This document shows, one piece after another, positions 12,350 through 21,784 of a DNA stretch of 47,367 nucleotides (position 1 is the stretch's first letter; each line of letters opens with the position of its first letter). The position numbers were made by a program, and so were the translations under genes. Origin of the DNA: Nemertoderma westbladi (lineage: Eukaryota; Xenacoelomorpha; Nemertodermatida; Nemertodermatidae); NCBI GenBank assembly GCA_032718475.1, contig JAUCBJ010004835.1, forward strand, positions 1 through 47,367, written 5' to 3'. The notes below the pieces were generated by a model. The model had not been told where the DNA came from. It searched no databases and was given only the letters and a program-made list of their open reading frames with translations.

Positions 12350-13057
12350 CCAATTAATTAGGCCTATGCCAAATGAATTAATGAATGCTGAGGTAATTAC
12401 AGAATATCGGAAGATAAATCGGAATATTTTACCTATTTTTCTAGATAACTGTTTGAACCAAAGCGACTTAAACTATAGGATAGGCTAGCAGCCGGAATTT
12501 ACTAGTTATCTTGGTGGCCATTTAGCTAACAATTTCATATAATTACAAATAGCTAAACGTTCCAGAATAATGTATCAACGTTCAGATGAAACGGGCGGTT
12601 TAAAATGCCGTCAAACAATCGATTATTAGTTTGCAAAACTTCACCTATGGCAATTCTTTACCAAAATTGGTTAGCTATAAAGCCAAAATTTGACACCAGC
12701 TAATATTCTAGAACATTTTAACTTTAGTAAATTTATAGGGGTGGTGTGGGGGGAGAAAAATTTCCACTGAGTTTACTATGTAATCTATACTAGTTCTGGC
12801 CTTGTGTTAAGACGCCTTGGTTTGAACTATTATGTATTATATACTTTTTGTCCACAATATATAGCGGGAAAAAGTTTAAAAAGATTCCTATAATTGGCCA
12901 TTACTGGAGATTTTCCCCCTAATATTTTTCCCTCAATAAATATCTCAAAGGTATTTTGCTGGTGTTATTCAATAGCAGGGCGGTTTTGGAACGGGTAAAC
13001 TTTATGTTGAGATAAATAATATCCCTCGGTAAATATATAAAAACTAAATTATTTAAT
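12350..13057. other. AT-rich intergenic stretch, no gene seen
   Basis: Unique-looking AT-rich DNA between the satellite and the KRAB-like ORF. It contains no recognisable coding motif. If the KRAB-like ORF is a first exon, this would be the start of its intron. Confidence 0.5.
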
Positions 13058-13597
13058 TTAGTTACTACCGTGATCCCCTCCACTTGAACTGCTGCTACTT
13101 CCCTCGCTACGCTCGATTCTGTCGCAGTACCATTCATACGGACCTGGTGGCGAAACCGTCGCGTTCCTTCTGTAATAAGGAAGTACCAGATCCGAGTTGG
13201 TACAGGCCACGGATTCCTTGTCAGAATCATCCTCACAAACTTCCACGACAATATCCTCAGTAACATCATGAAACATGGAATGATCCATTGATCCATCTTC
13301 CTCTTCTTCCCCCTCAACCATCATATCCATCGGTTCATCGTTGTTTCCAATTATTTCATCTTCAGGAATAACATTCCTACCAGACATCCTAATGGCCTTT
13401 CTTTTCATAAAGTCTGGAGGATCTATTGGCTTGGCTCTGAGATCGTTAAAACCTAAAGACGTAAGCATTTCGAAATGCTCCTTCAAGGCCAACGATCGAC
13501 GTTTGTCGAAGATGCTCATCACTTCCCATTCGTTGTCATCGAAATAGTGACGGATGGAATCGAACCCGTTCTCTTCAGCAGCGGAATTAATTGACAT
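13058..13597 (-). CDS. KRAB-like domain protein (PRDM9/SSX type), possibly a first exon
   Basis: A 179-codon ORF starting MSINSAAEENG. Residues ~15-69 look like the KRAB-related domain of PRDM9 and SSX proteins: RHYFDDNEWEVM (16-27; compare the YFxxEEW signature), then LALKEHFEMLTSLGF (36-50; compare the K-x-x-Y-x-x-L-x-x-x-G pattern), then PPDFMKRKAI (60-69; compare PxFMxxRRxAI). A strongly acidic region (~77-135) and a serine tract (~165-170) follow. In relatives this domain is N-terminal to PR/SET and zinc-finger parts and mediates protein interactions in the nucleus; no such domains are seen here. The last codons read GDHGSN, and CACG/GTAGTA just before the stop could be a splice donor, so the remainder may lie further left. 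Codon use is mixed, not satellite-like, and the ORF is free of transposon motifs. The assignment rests on pattern recognition only; a stand-alone small gene or pseudogene remains possible. Confidence 0.55.
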   Translation of the reverse strand: MSINSAAEENGFDSIRHYFDDNEWEVMSIFDKRRSLALKEHFEMLTSLGFNDLRAKPIDPPDFMKRKAIRMSGRNVIPEDEIIGNNDEPMDMMVEGEEEEDGSMDHSMFHDVTEDIVVEVCEDDSDKESVACTNSDLVLPYYRRNATVSPPGPYEWYCDRIERSEGSSSSSSGGDHGSN

Positions 13598-13713
13598 GTC
13601 AAAGAGTTAATAATATAGTGATATAAATTGATATAAAAATACCAAATACAATATATATTACAATACAGTTGGACTTATTGCTATTCTAGAAGTAGAACAT
13701 ACTGGTAATTAAT
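13598..13713. other. Presumed upstream region of the KRAB-like ORF
   Basis: AT-rich 116 bp between the ORF start and the foldback element; no clear core promoter motif that I would defend. If transcription starts here, the foldback element sits immediately upstream of the gene. Confidence 0.3.
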
Positions 13714-14602
13714 TGAATATACACCATGACCCGTAATATAGTGTCATTTACTGATGACACGGACCCCCCCCCCCCCCCCCCTCCCCCCAAATTTTTCTTC
13801 AAATCTTTATCATCTCATCAATCTTTATCAACTCACCGTGGTTGTTACCATGAAGCCGGAATTTTCGATTTCGCCTTTAAATTTTATTTATAAGCGTTTT
13901 GAAAAAGTGTCTTTTGCGAAATTGCACCATCCGTATCATTGCCATTCTTCACTTTAGTCCTAGTCGTAATTTTTTTCATATCAATAGAAAGCTTGCGTTG
14001 AAAGGATTCCAAATATGTAGCAATATCTGAATTTTATTGAGAAACAGCTGAGAAATAGGCGTTCAAAGATTGCAAGAATTATTGTTCGCTGCAAGCCATT
14101 TATTCTATTTAATAAATACACAAATACAGCGGTATGCCTATACAATATCTATATTAAGTAGCTAATCATACATAAACAAGTTGTTCCAGAATATTGTGTA
14201 TTTATTAAATAGAATAAATGGCCTGCAGTGAACAATAATTCTAGCAATCTTTGAACGCATATATCTCTCAGCTGTTTCTCAACGAAATTCAGACATTGTT
14301 ACATATTTGGAATCCTTGCAACGCAAGCTTTCTATTGATGTGAAAAAATTACGACTAAAGTGAAGAATGGCAATGATACAGAGGGTGCGATTTTGCAAAA
14401 GACACTTTTTTAAAACGCTTATAAATAAAATGTAAAGGCGAAATCGAAAATTCCGGCTTCATGGTAACAACCACGGTGAGTTGAACTAGTTGTGTTTCAA
14501 ATTTCAAGCAATATGATAAAGATTTGAAGAAAAATTTGGGGGGGGGGGGGGGTCCTTGTCATCAGAAAATGACACTATATTACGGGTCATGGTGTATATT
14601 CA
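13714..14602. mobile_element. Foldback (long terminal inverted repeat) element
   Basis: Arms 13714-14123 and 14194-14602 are inverted copies with scattered differences, separated by a 70-bp loop. The outer ends read TGAATATACACCATGACCCG and its complement. Each arm contains a homopolymer tract (poly-C around 13767-13782, poly-G around 14539-14552) beside a conserved AAATTTTTCTTCAAATC motif. There is no transposase ORF, so it would need to be mobilised in trans. A degenerate second copy lies at 42752-44265, which supports a dispersed family. No target-site duplication was obvious. Confidence 0.8.
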
Positions 14603-15285
14603 GTGATACAGTAGGTACCAGTACCAAACTAAACTATTGTAGGATAGGTGTCATAAGGGTCTGGTCTGGACTCTGACTGCGTAAGTAGGACGGCGGTCGT
14701 TTATTATATCATAACCTATATAAATAAACTAAATCGTAAACAAATTAACGGAAACAAACGCCCATGATTGGCGGTTTGCAATGTGGGAATTTTGAATCTC
14801 ACTATAGCTTTGTACGGTTGTTTTAGTGGTCGTATTCACTTGCATCAGAAAGTGTTTATGTTTATTTTATGTAATACACTTTATTTGAATTTACTGCTGA
14901 CCAGCATGATTAACTACAGTCACAGACACCGACTTCGTGGATGAAATGTCTCATTTCCACTATCCGAGCTCGCTCGACCTAGTACTGTAGTAGTAGTAGT
15001 TGTTACTTTAATACTGGTATACTTTTTTTCTGTAATTATTACAATTAGGCCTGCCCTATCTAAAACAACAACGTAAACAGAGAAATATTAATTGTATTTT
15101 ACCGTCATGTGGTCATTTTAATAAAGGGCCGGACCAGGTTACAGAGTCGGGTTGTATAAACCAAAATATTCCACTATCCAACTCTGTTCTTTACTCCACC
15201 TGCATATTCCAGGTCCCGATTACAGCTGGAAGGGCTGAAGTTAGTTCATTAGAGTTAGTTAACATCATAATGAAAACTAAGCTTT
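14603..15285. other. Intergenic DNA with a possible LINE 3' tail
   Basis: No gene is visible. Around 14945-14999 the sequence TCTCATTTCCACTATCCGAG followed by a TAGTAGTAG tail resembles the 3' end of the old LINE at 18990-19065 (TCTCAATTCCATTGTCGGAG, then a TAG-rich tail), so it is probably a very short 3' LINE remnant. Confidence 0.4.
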
Positions 15286-15345
15286 TCCTTTTCATGGCCC
15301 GAACACTCGACCTTCCGGTTGGAAGACTTCCGCTCTAACCACGTG
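15286..15345 (-). mobile_element. tRNA-derived SINE head (tRNA-like, probably not a functional tRNA)
   Basis: On the minus strand a tRNA-like block shows an A-box-like GTGGTTAGAGCGG, an anticodon-arm-like GTCTTCCAACCGGAAGG, and a B-box-like GGTCGAGTGTTC, in the right order and roughly the right spacing. The acceptor ends do not pair convincingly and there is non-tRNA sequence on both sides, which fits the pol III promoter head of a tRNA-derived SINE better than a tRNA gene. Family unknown. Confidence 0.5.
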
Positions 15346-15544
15346 GACAAAAGGTGTTGCATTGTATAACTCCAACCTCCAGATCTCGCCGCGGACAGTC
15401 TACCATTTCTCCTATCTATAATCGGTCTGCTACATTGCAGCAAAGCATTGAGTTTAAGCATCTCAATGCTTAGCTTGTACAACTTGTTATGCAACTATGC
15501 GTAACAAAGTTTAACAAAAAAAATTTGCCATCTACAATTGGCAA

Positions 15545-15705
15545 CCTGAGATGTAGCGTGCATTAAGAATGTTATGTCGGCTTCTCGACATTCCCCCGTG
15601 ACATTCGGGGATTATCCGCTTTATCCTCGATTATCAGTGACCTTTAAGAGGCGTCTCAAGAAAGTAATGGGCTGTCCAGTCCACCTTCTTGCTTATTTTC
15701 GCGCC
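15545..15705 (-). mobile_element. Diverged LINE 3'-end fragment, minus strand
   Basis: The plus strand contains AAGAATG..TGTCGGCTTCTCGAC, then CATCCGC-like spacing, then GCGTCTCAAGAAAGTAATGG, collinear with the reverse complement of the RTE-like LINE 3' end as seen at 42530-42660. It is more diverged than the other copies and abuts the old plus-strand LINE in head-to-head orientation. Confidence 0.6.
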
Positions 15706-15711
15706 TAAAAG

Positions 15712-16873
15712 TTGATAGTCCTGAAAAATATGTTGGGAAATGGAAGATCATTGCTGCAACTTGCTTTGGCATCCACCAAACATAGCGTGGTCAGCCCTAC
15801 AAGGAAAAAATATGACAAGACGCTACCTATAGAAATATGGAACTTCACATTTACCGAACTCCAAAGAAGCATTAAAAACATATCCAATCATAAAGTGAGT
15901 GAATTAGATGAAATCCCTGCAGTGGTATGGAAAACAGGAGTGCTGAACATACCATTATTGCATGTGTGGCACCGGAGGCTGAAAGGGGAAAAGACACCAC
16001 CAATTTGGACTAAAAGTCAACTAAAGCCTCTCCCCAAGAAAGGAGACTTAGGTATACCAACAAACTATTGTTGTATCTGTCTGCTTGTGGAAGCTGCCAA
16101 AATATACAATAAAGTTATTCTATATAGAATTAGGCCTCACATAGAGAAACTGCTGCGTAAAAGCCAAAACGGATTTCATCCAAATAGATCAACAATAGCT
16201 CAGATACTTGCGCTACGGAGACTGATTGAGGGAATTAATATTATTAAGTCAAATAATCTCCCCGCAGTCGTGAGATTTCTGTACTTCAAGAAAGCATTCG
16301 ACTGGATTCATAGAGCTAAAATGCTGGAAATCCTTATCTTATGGAATACCAGAACTACTGTAATAGTCGCTGGCATTGGATTGTTATATTGTGACACAGA
16401 CGCTCAGGCACTGAAACTGAGTTCTTCTCAATCCTGGCTGGCGTACTGCAAGGTGACATTGGCGCCATTACTATTGGTAATTGAATTGTACTGGATTACG
16501 CAATGAAGACGGCCACAAAGATCTGGGATTCACACTACAAGAACGCAGAAGTATTAGATAATCGGCTACTACAGTCACTTTGCGGATGACACCGCCCTGC
16601 TCTTTAATTTGCTAGCAGATGCACAGCTTCTACTGAATAAAGTGGAGAGGGATGCTAAGGAGGTTGGATTGTATATAACTGCTACCAAGACCAAATTCAT
16701 GATTTTTAATGATGATGGAAACTTGACAACAATTGATAATAATTAAATACGGAAGGTTGACGACTTCCAGTATCTAGGATCATGGATAGAGAGTAGCAAA
16801 AAAGACATAGAAGTTAGGAAGGTAAAGGCATGAGTACGTACTGTAGCTCTATCAAAATATTACCATCTGGAAA
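15712..16873 (+). pseudogene. Old RTE-like LINE reverse transcriptase, 5' portion (decayed)
   Basis: A second, diverged LINE family related to the younger copies. The open part (15712-16506) carries KPLPKKGDLGIPTNY (finger region), LLRKSQNGFHPNRSTIAQI and a motif-A relic FLYFKKAFDWIHRAKM. After a stop and frame changes, the catalytic FADDTALLF (16579 on) and the VDDFQYLGSWIES thumb motif are recognisable, with in-frame stops near 16744 and 16831. The element is interrupted at 16873 by a younger LINE and resumes at 18554. It is not expected to make a functional protein. Confidence 0.8.
16865..16873 (+). repeat. Target-site duplication ATCTGGAAA (left copy)
   Basis: ATCTGGAAA occurs here and at 18554-18562, exactly flanking the younger LINE. 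Bases on either side differ between the copies, so the duplication is 9 bp. It identifies both boundaries of the insertion. Confidence 0.85.
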
Positions 16874-18553
16874 AGCTCCTCAATAATGACAGGGTATTGC
16901 CTGATAACTTTATAGAAGTAAAAGTGTCTGAGTCTGTACTCCCAGATATTCCCATTGGCGATATCTCCTTTGCAGAAGTGAAGGCTGCTGCAAAGAGCAT
17001 TAAAACCAATCGTGCCAGTGGAGTAGATGGTGTTCCCCCTGAGGTCTTTAAAATACCTGAGTGTTTAAAGCTCATCTATCCCATCATAGTAGACATGTAC
17101 CGAATACCAAGAGTCCCACAATAAATGAAAACAAATAAGTTGGTGCCAGTTCCCAAGAAGGGCAACCTAACACTCTATGGTTCTTTTCGGGGAATCTCAT
17201 TGATCTCGATTGCTGCAAAGCTATACAATAGGATTCTATTAAATCGCATCAGGGATCTCATTGAGAGACTGCTCCGTGGAAATCAGAATGGGTTCCGTAA
17301 AGGTCGTGGGACCATGGAGCCCATTTTGGCACTTAGAAGGATGATTGAAGAATTATCAAAAAAGAAAGACAGGCATCTGGCTGTTATCTTTGTTGACTTC
17401 TTCAAGGCCTTTGATTCAGTCTCTCGCTCACGTATGTTCAGCATACTTTCATTATATGGGATTCCTGATGAAATTATTGCAGCAATCAGATCAGTATACG
17501 ATGGTTCGACAACATTTGTGTCTACTGTTGACGGTGACACAGAACCATTTGAAGTGTTATGGGGCGTCCTCCAAGGAGACACACTTGCACCATTCTTGTT
17601 CATTATTGTGGTTGACTATGTTCTACGCATGTCCTTAGATCGTCATAATGATGATGGGGTGATGATAACTCCACCTACTGGCTCCAGACGTCGAGGAAAT
17701 CCTGCCAAGTACCTAACTGATCTAGACTTTGCTGATGACTTAGGAGTACTCTCAGAATCATTAGAGGGAGCCCAACGGTTCCACAGCTCATTAGCACATG
17801 CTGCTTCTAGTGTTGGTCTTTTTATTAACTCAAGAAAGACCAAAATTCTGACAGTTAACTTTGAAAGTCCTCAGCAAGTCTCTGATCGGATGAGCATAAG
17901 CTCAAAGGATGGTATGCTTGAGCATGTGGACGACTTCTGTTACCTGGGATCATGGATCCGGAAGTCAGGTGAGGACCTTCGAATACGTAAGCGAAAGGCA
18001 TGGGCAGCCTTGAATAGGCTTTCCAGGATTTGGAAGTCACCGAGAATTAATCGGAAACTTAAGGTCCGATTATTTAGAGCAGCAGTAGTTCCAGTACTCC
18101 TCTACGGGAGTCCATGCTGGGCTCCAACTGCTGAGGACACCAAATCTCTGGATGGCACATTCACAAGAATGCTACGCCGGGTTCATTGTGTCAAGTACAA
18201 TGCACACATCTCCAACCAGACACTATATAACATTGGAGGTGTCTCATTGGTTCCCCCAAGATTGACACTAGAACAAAATCGCCTCCGCTTTGCAGGACAT
18301 TGCTTTCGCCGTGAGGACCAGCCAGTGCATAATCTTGTACTTTGGCAGCCTCATGGAGTGAATAAGCATGGTAGACAGCCCATGACTTTCTTGAGACGCA
18401 ACTTAAAGGACACTGGCCTTAAAGATGCGGATGATCTAGCAAATGTCATGGGTGATAGGGAGTTGTGGCGGTGCAATTTTGTTGACAAGCCGGCACAGCA
18501 TTCCTAAAAATGCAGCTGCAATGTAGCATGCCGATCCTAGTAGTAGTAGTAGT
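16874..18553 (+). mobile_element. Younger RTE-like LINE inserted into the old LINE
   Basis: The 1680-bp insertion is bracketed by the 9-bp duplication ATCTGGAAA. It is 5'-truncated inside ORF2 and ends in GATCC followed by TAGTAGTAG units, the same 3' structure as the copies at 2242 and 45722. From 17090 to its stop it is collinear without indels with the copy at 786-2203. Because it interrupts the older relative, it must have inserted after that element. Confidence 0.9.
16876..18507 (+). pseudogene. LINE ORF2 fragment with one premature stop
   Basis: The reading frame is open from the insertion junction (residues LLNNDRVLPDNF) through SIKTNRASGVDGVPPEVFK, the conserved segment just upstream of the RT palm, then through RT motifs 0-5 including FVDFFKAFDSV and FADDLGV, and the C-terminal YGSPCWAPTAEDTK...RFAGHCFRRED region. 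A single TAA at 17122-17124 replaces the GAA present in the copy at 818-820, splitting the frame into 16876-17121 and 17125-18507. Otherwise the frame is intact. The endonuclease domain is missing by 5' truncation. Confidence 0.88.
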
Positions 18554-19065
18554 ATCTGGAAATTAGATCTCTCCAGGCACCTGAAGACTGAGTTCTTTCG
18601 ATTCGAGCCACAGTGGAAAGATGTTTTACCCTTTGCCCGTTTGACCTTTTTTATGGGGGTGAGACCTGGACACTGATGAAATCACTTGATCAACGAATTG
18701 GTGGTTGCTACACAAGAAGACTACTAAGAGCTGCCCTACTAACATCAGCTGGAGACAACTAATGACAAACGCCGAGTTCTATGGTACAATACCACCTGTA
18801 TCAACCACCCTCCTTGAACGCAGATTAAGATTCAATGGGCACTGCTAGAGAAGTAGAGACGATGTCATACCAGATCTACTTTTCTGGCAACCAATACATG
18901 GAAAGCGTAGCCGTGGACTTTCGGCTATAACATATATAGACCAACTTGAAAGGGATACCGGTGCGGTAGGTCTGTAGGTACGAAATTGCGACTACTATGG
19001 AGAATCGGGAAACCTGGAAGGATCTCAATTCCATTGTCGGAGTTCGCTAGTACTACAGTAGGAGT
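18554..19065 (+). pseudogene. Old RTE-like LINE, C-terminal portion resuming after the insertion
   Basis: After the right copy of the target-site duplication (18554-18562), the old element continues in alternating frames: FYGGETWTLM (18650 on), GGCYTRRLLRAAL, SWRQLMTNAEFYGTIPPVST, LLERRLRFNGHC and DLLFWQPIHGKRSRG. These match the C-terminal region of RTE-type LINE proteins. It ends near 19065 in a TAG-rich tail. Several stops and frameshifts make it non-functional. Confidence 0.8.
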
Positions 19066-20136
19066 AGCAATTTATACATTCATGCTTTTTAGTTAAGAAT
19101 TATAATTAAATTAAAGGCAGCTCGCTCGAATGGTTTGGGCATGGTTGCGCGAGTAGGCCTATGCTATATACAATATAATATGGTCACACTGGATTTGTAC
19201 AGGACTACACCACAACAATTATCAGCCCTGCAGTACTGTATACTGTATAATTGAACTAAGCAAATAGGCCTACATGCTGATATGTACCGGTATTACCGTT
19301 CATTTACTGGTGTAACAATTACCAATTACGGTAGGCCTACCGGTAAATAAAATGAAAATAAAAATATGTCTCGCCAGCTCGTACAGTAGGTAAATTTAAT
19401 TGTATACCGGGTATCTATTCTAGAAATCGCATGATAAATGAAACTATACTACCGTTAACTACTGTACCGGTAGGCGGTACCTACTGTACTATACCTGTAG
19501 CCTACACTATAAACATTTAGACGGTCTGCAGTCTGACGGTACCACCATACCTAATAGGGCCTATATATCTGAACTGCATTTCGAATGGGGATCGGCACAC
19601 AGCTAAAATGTTTCACTTTACCGAGTGTCATACTGAACTGACTACATACGTATTGCATGGCCATGCCTATTGCCTACCAAAGTCAAGAAGTCGTGAATCT
19701 CAGCGTGCCTGACCGCCTGAATGTGTTGCAACCGAGTCTGTCTACAGAAAATGTTTCACTTTACCGGCTGTCATATTTCTACATATAGGCTGCATACTAC
19801 ATACATACAAACTACTGTGCATACTGTACTGTAGTGCCTATTACAGATGGTAATCTCTGCAAGTCTGCATGTAGTAGTAGCAGTCGAGTCTGTCTTTAGA
19901 AAATGTTTCACTTTCACAATTTCCCCTTTGCAACCAAGTATTACTGAGGAACGGACTGGCATACCGGTACTGAAAATCCAGAATTAGTTCAATATTTTGC
20001 TAATTATTATTATTGTCGTTGACTTTCATCGATGTTGTTAACGATTTTGACATGCTAATAAGGAATTTAAAATTTAAAGCTGTGGAGTTGAAAATTTTCA
20101 GGTATCAATAGGAACATGAATTGGAGATGCAAGATA
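19066..20136. other. Intergenic DNA, no gene seen
   Basis: AT-rich DNA with many short TAGGCCTA- and ACCGGTA-like words, which recur across the window (29600-29900, 33720-33780). The phrase AAAATGTTTCACTTTACCG occurs at 19604 and 19748, and a shorter form near 19900, suggesting a locally duplicated segment of about 145 bp. Nothing coding was recognised. Confidence 0.5.
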
Positions 20137-20141
20137 GACTG
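20137..20141. repeat. Target-site duplication GACTG (left copy) of the BEL/Pao element
   Basis: GACTG precedes the left LTR here and follows the right LTR at 32887-32891. A 5-bp duplication is usual for BEL/Pao and Ty3/gypsy integration. Confidence 0.9.
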
Positions 20142-21313
20142 TGTTCGCGCTTTCAGACCTTTGGCAGTTTAACCCGCCAAATTAGGATGTCTTCTAGATA
20201 ATAAATCACTTTTAGCCTCTGACAAATATTTGATTCACTACACTAGTCGAAACCAATCGGTGCGCGATCATTCACCCGCTGGGTCACCCGCAGATTGGGT
20301 TCGACGGCTTAATCGTATTGCTATGTAAGCCTAATGTATTATTCGACTGACAGTATTATATAATCTCTGACAATATTATTCACCTTCGGGGAATATTAAC
20401 AGTTCCTTTAGGACGTGGCGCTCTATCTATAAACAGAGTTATGACTTAAACTACTCACAACGATATGGCTTAGTTACAATTCACATATATGGCGCATTCT
20501 TTAGGAAATGCTTCGTTATCAGTCTCACTCATACACAATGCTGCACAATACTGCACACTGATCTGCCGATCTTCACTGATTTTAGTCACATATAAAAGGA
20601 ACACGGACCGAATCATGTAGGGTCTATCAAATAACATTAGATTCACTTCAAACCACTTTAACATAAGTCACAATCGTTATATGTAACCTTTCTCTCTTAC
20701 CTTCGGTATATCAAGAATATTGGGTTTTCGGGGTTATTTATCGTTATTCCAAATATAATAATTCATCAACCATATTATGAAGAACTGACAGTAAATAGCA
20801 GTATAACAATATAAAAGTATGCACAGGTTGTTTGATTAGGTATGGTATGTTATGTTTAGATAACGGATATATGTCCTTATAATTAAGCCTACTAGTGTAA
20901 GACTAAAAACTGAAAACACGGAGGTGCCAAAAGCCGGTTCTTAGGCTCTGGGCAAAAACATAACACTGAACTACTGAGCCTCTGTATACACCTCCAACAC
21001 AGAGACAACAAACGCTCTGATTGGTCAACCGAACAACGAGAGAACAAAGAAACAAAGAAACGTCGACGTGGCAATATCAGCTGCTAGCCGTCGTCATGGT
21101 AGCGACACTGTTTTCAAGAGTATCTAGCTTATCGCGTCACGAGATTGTGGATTATGTCCTCTAAAGTACAAATACAGTACAAATACATAAGAAATGACTT
21201 TTATGTCCTCTAAAACACCAGTACAGCAAGGACACGGCCTTTTTATGCCTGGCAAACCAACTACAGAGTACTTTAAGGGAAAATAACCGGTTAATGACGC
21301 AAAAGCTTTTACA
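20142..21313 (-). repeat. 3' LTR of the BEL/Pao element
   Basis: Direct repeat of 31713-32886. On the minus strand it starts TGTAAAAGCTTTTGCG and ends AAAGCGCGAACA. It differs from the other LTR by a small cluster near 20284 (including 2 bp of length) and a few single bases, for example near 20837 and 21085. Short ORFs inside occur identically in both LTRs and are not considered genes. Confidence 0.92.
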
Positions 21314-21323
21314 CCGCTCCCAG
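21314..21323 (-). other. Polypurine tract next to the 3' LTR
   Basis: The minus strand reads CTGGGAGCGG immediately before the LTR TG. A purine-rich run at this place would prime plus-strand DNA synthesis. Confidence 0.55.
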
Positions 21324-21391
21324 AAAATGGGATTTAAGTCTATAAAATATAACAAATCACAGTTTCTAAAATATAAAAATACTCTAAACAG

Positions 21392-21710
21392 TTAGTCTTT
21401 CTTACGCAGACGGCGCTTACGCAGTTTTTTGAGGCTAGCAAGAGTCCTTTTCTCTTTGGGGGGAGCCACTTTACTAGGAGGGCTATAAATCCTGGGTGAA
21501 GGGTGCAATATGATTGCATCAGAAGGTGTAGGATTATGGTCGGGGTATCCGCCGTTTCGATATGCTTCTCCTCGAGCTGATTTTCCTCCGCTCGTAGCTG
21601 GATACGTTCATCCAAAAACTCTCGCAGAGAATGGGGTTGTCTAAGTGCGATATCTTCTTAGAGATTCTGGATTTCACAATCGAACTGAGATAAAGACAAT
21701 TCGTTTATCG
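21392..21710 (-). pseudogene. Degenerate coding remnant downstream of the second ORF
   Basis: Two minus-strand frames look protein-like but are broken. One (from ~21705) reads VQAINELSLSQFDC, then a TAA, then a charged helix SLREFLDERIQLRAEENQLE. The other (21392-21630) ends in a proline-rich, very basic tail with PSPRIYSPPSKVAPPKEK and KKLRKRRLRKKD. They may be one ancestral C-terminal region split by a stop and a frameshift, or a downstream exon of the 376-aa ORF: GTAAGT donor-like words occur on the minus strand between the two ORFs. No family is recognised. Confidence 0.35.
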
Positions 21711-21784
21711 CTTGGACTTACTGTTATAACTTACGTTTATCTGAACAAACGCAGGTTTCCTTTCTGATCTTTGTAGAATAGCGT

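Noticed and set aside
10784-12361. Long ORF of over 500 codons with (GMGSLYGRDC)-type decapeptide repeats, and similar ORFs on both strands across the satellite
   Set aside because: A 30-bp unit keeps frames open by arithmetic; several overlapping frames on both strands are open at the same time and are broken wherever the 35-bp or AAA variants occur. There is no start context, no non-repeat domain and no consistent frame.
12261-12488. ORF running from the satellite into unique sequence
   Set aside because: The repeat-derived frame simply reads into flanking DNA until the first stop.
20470-21074. Short ORFs in the left LTR (also found in the right LTR)
   Set aside because: Their identity in both copies follows from LTR duplication. 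No domain and no codon evidence.
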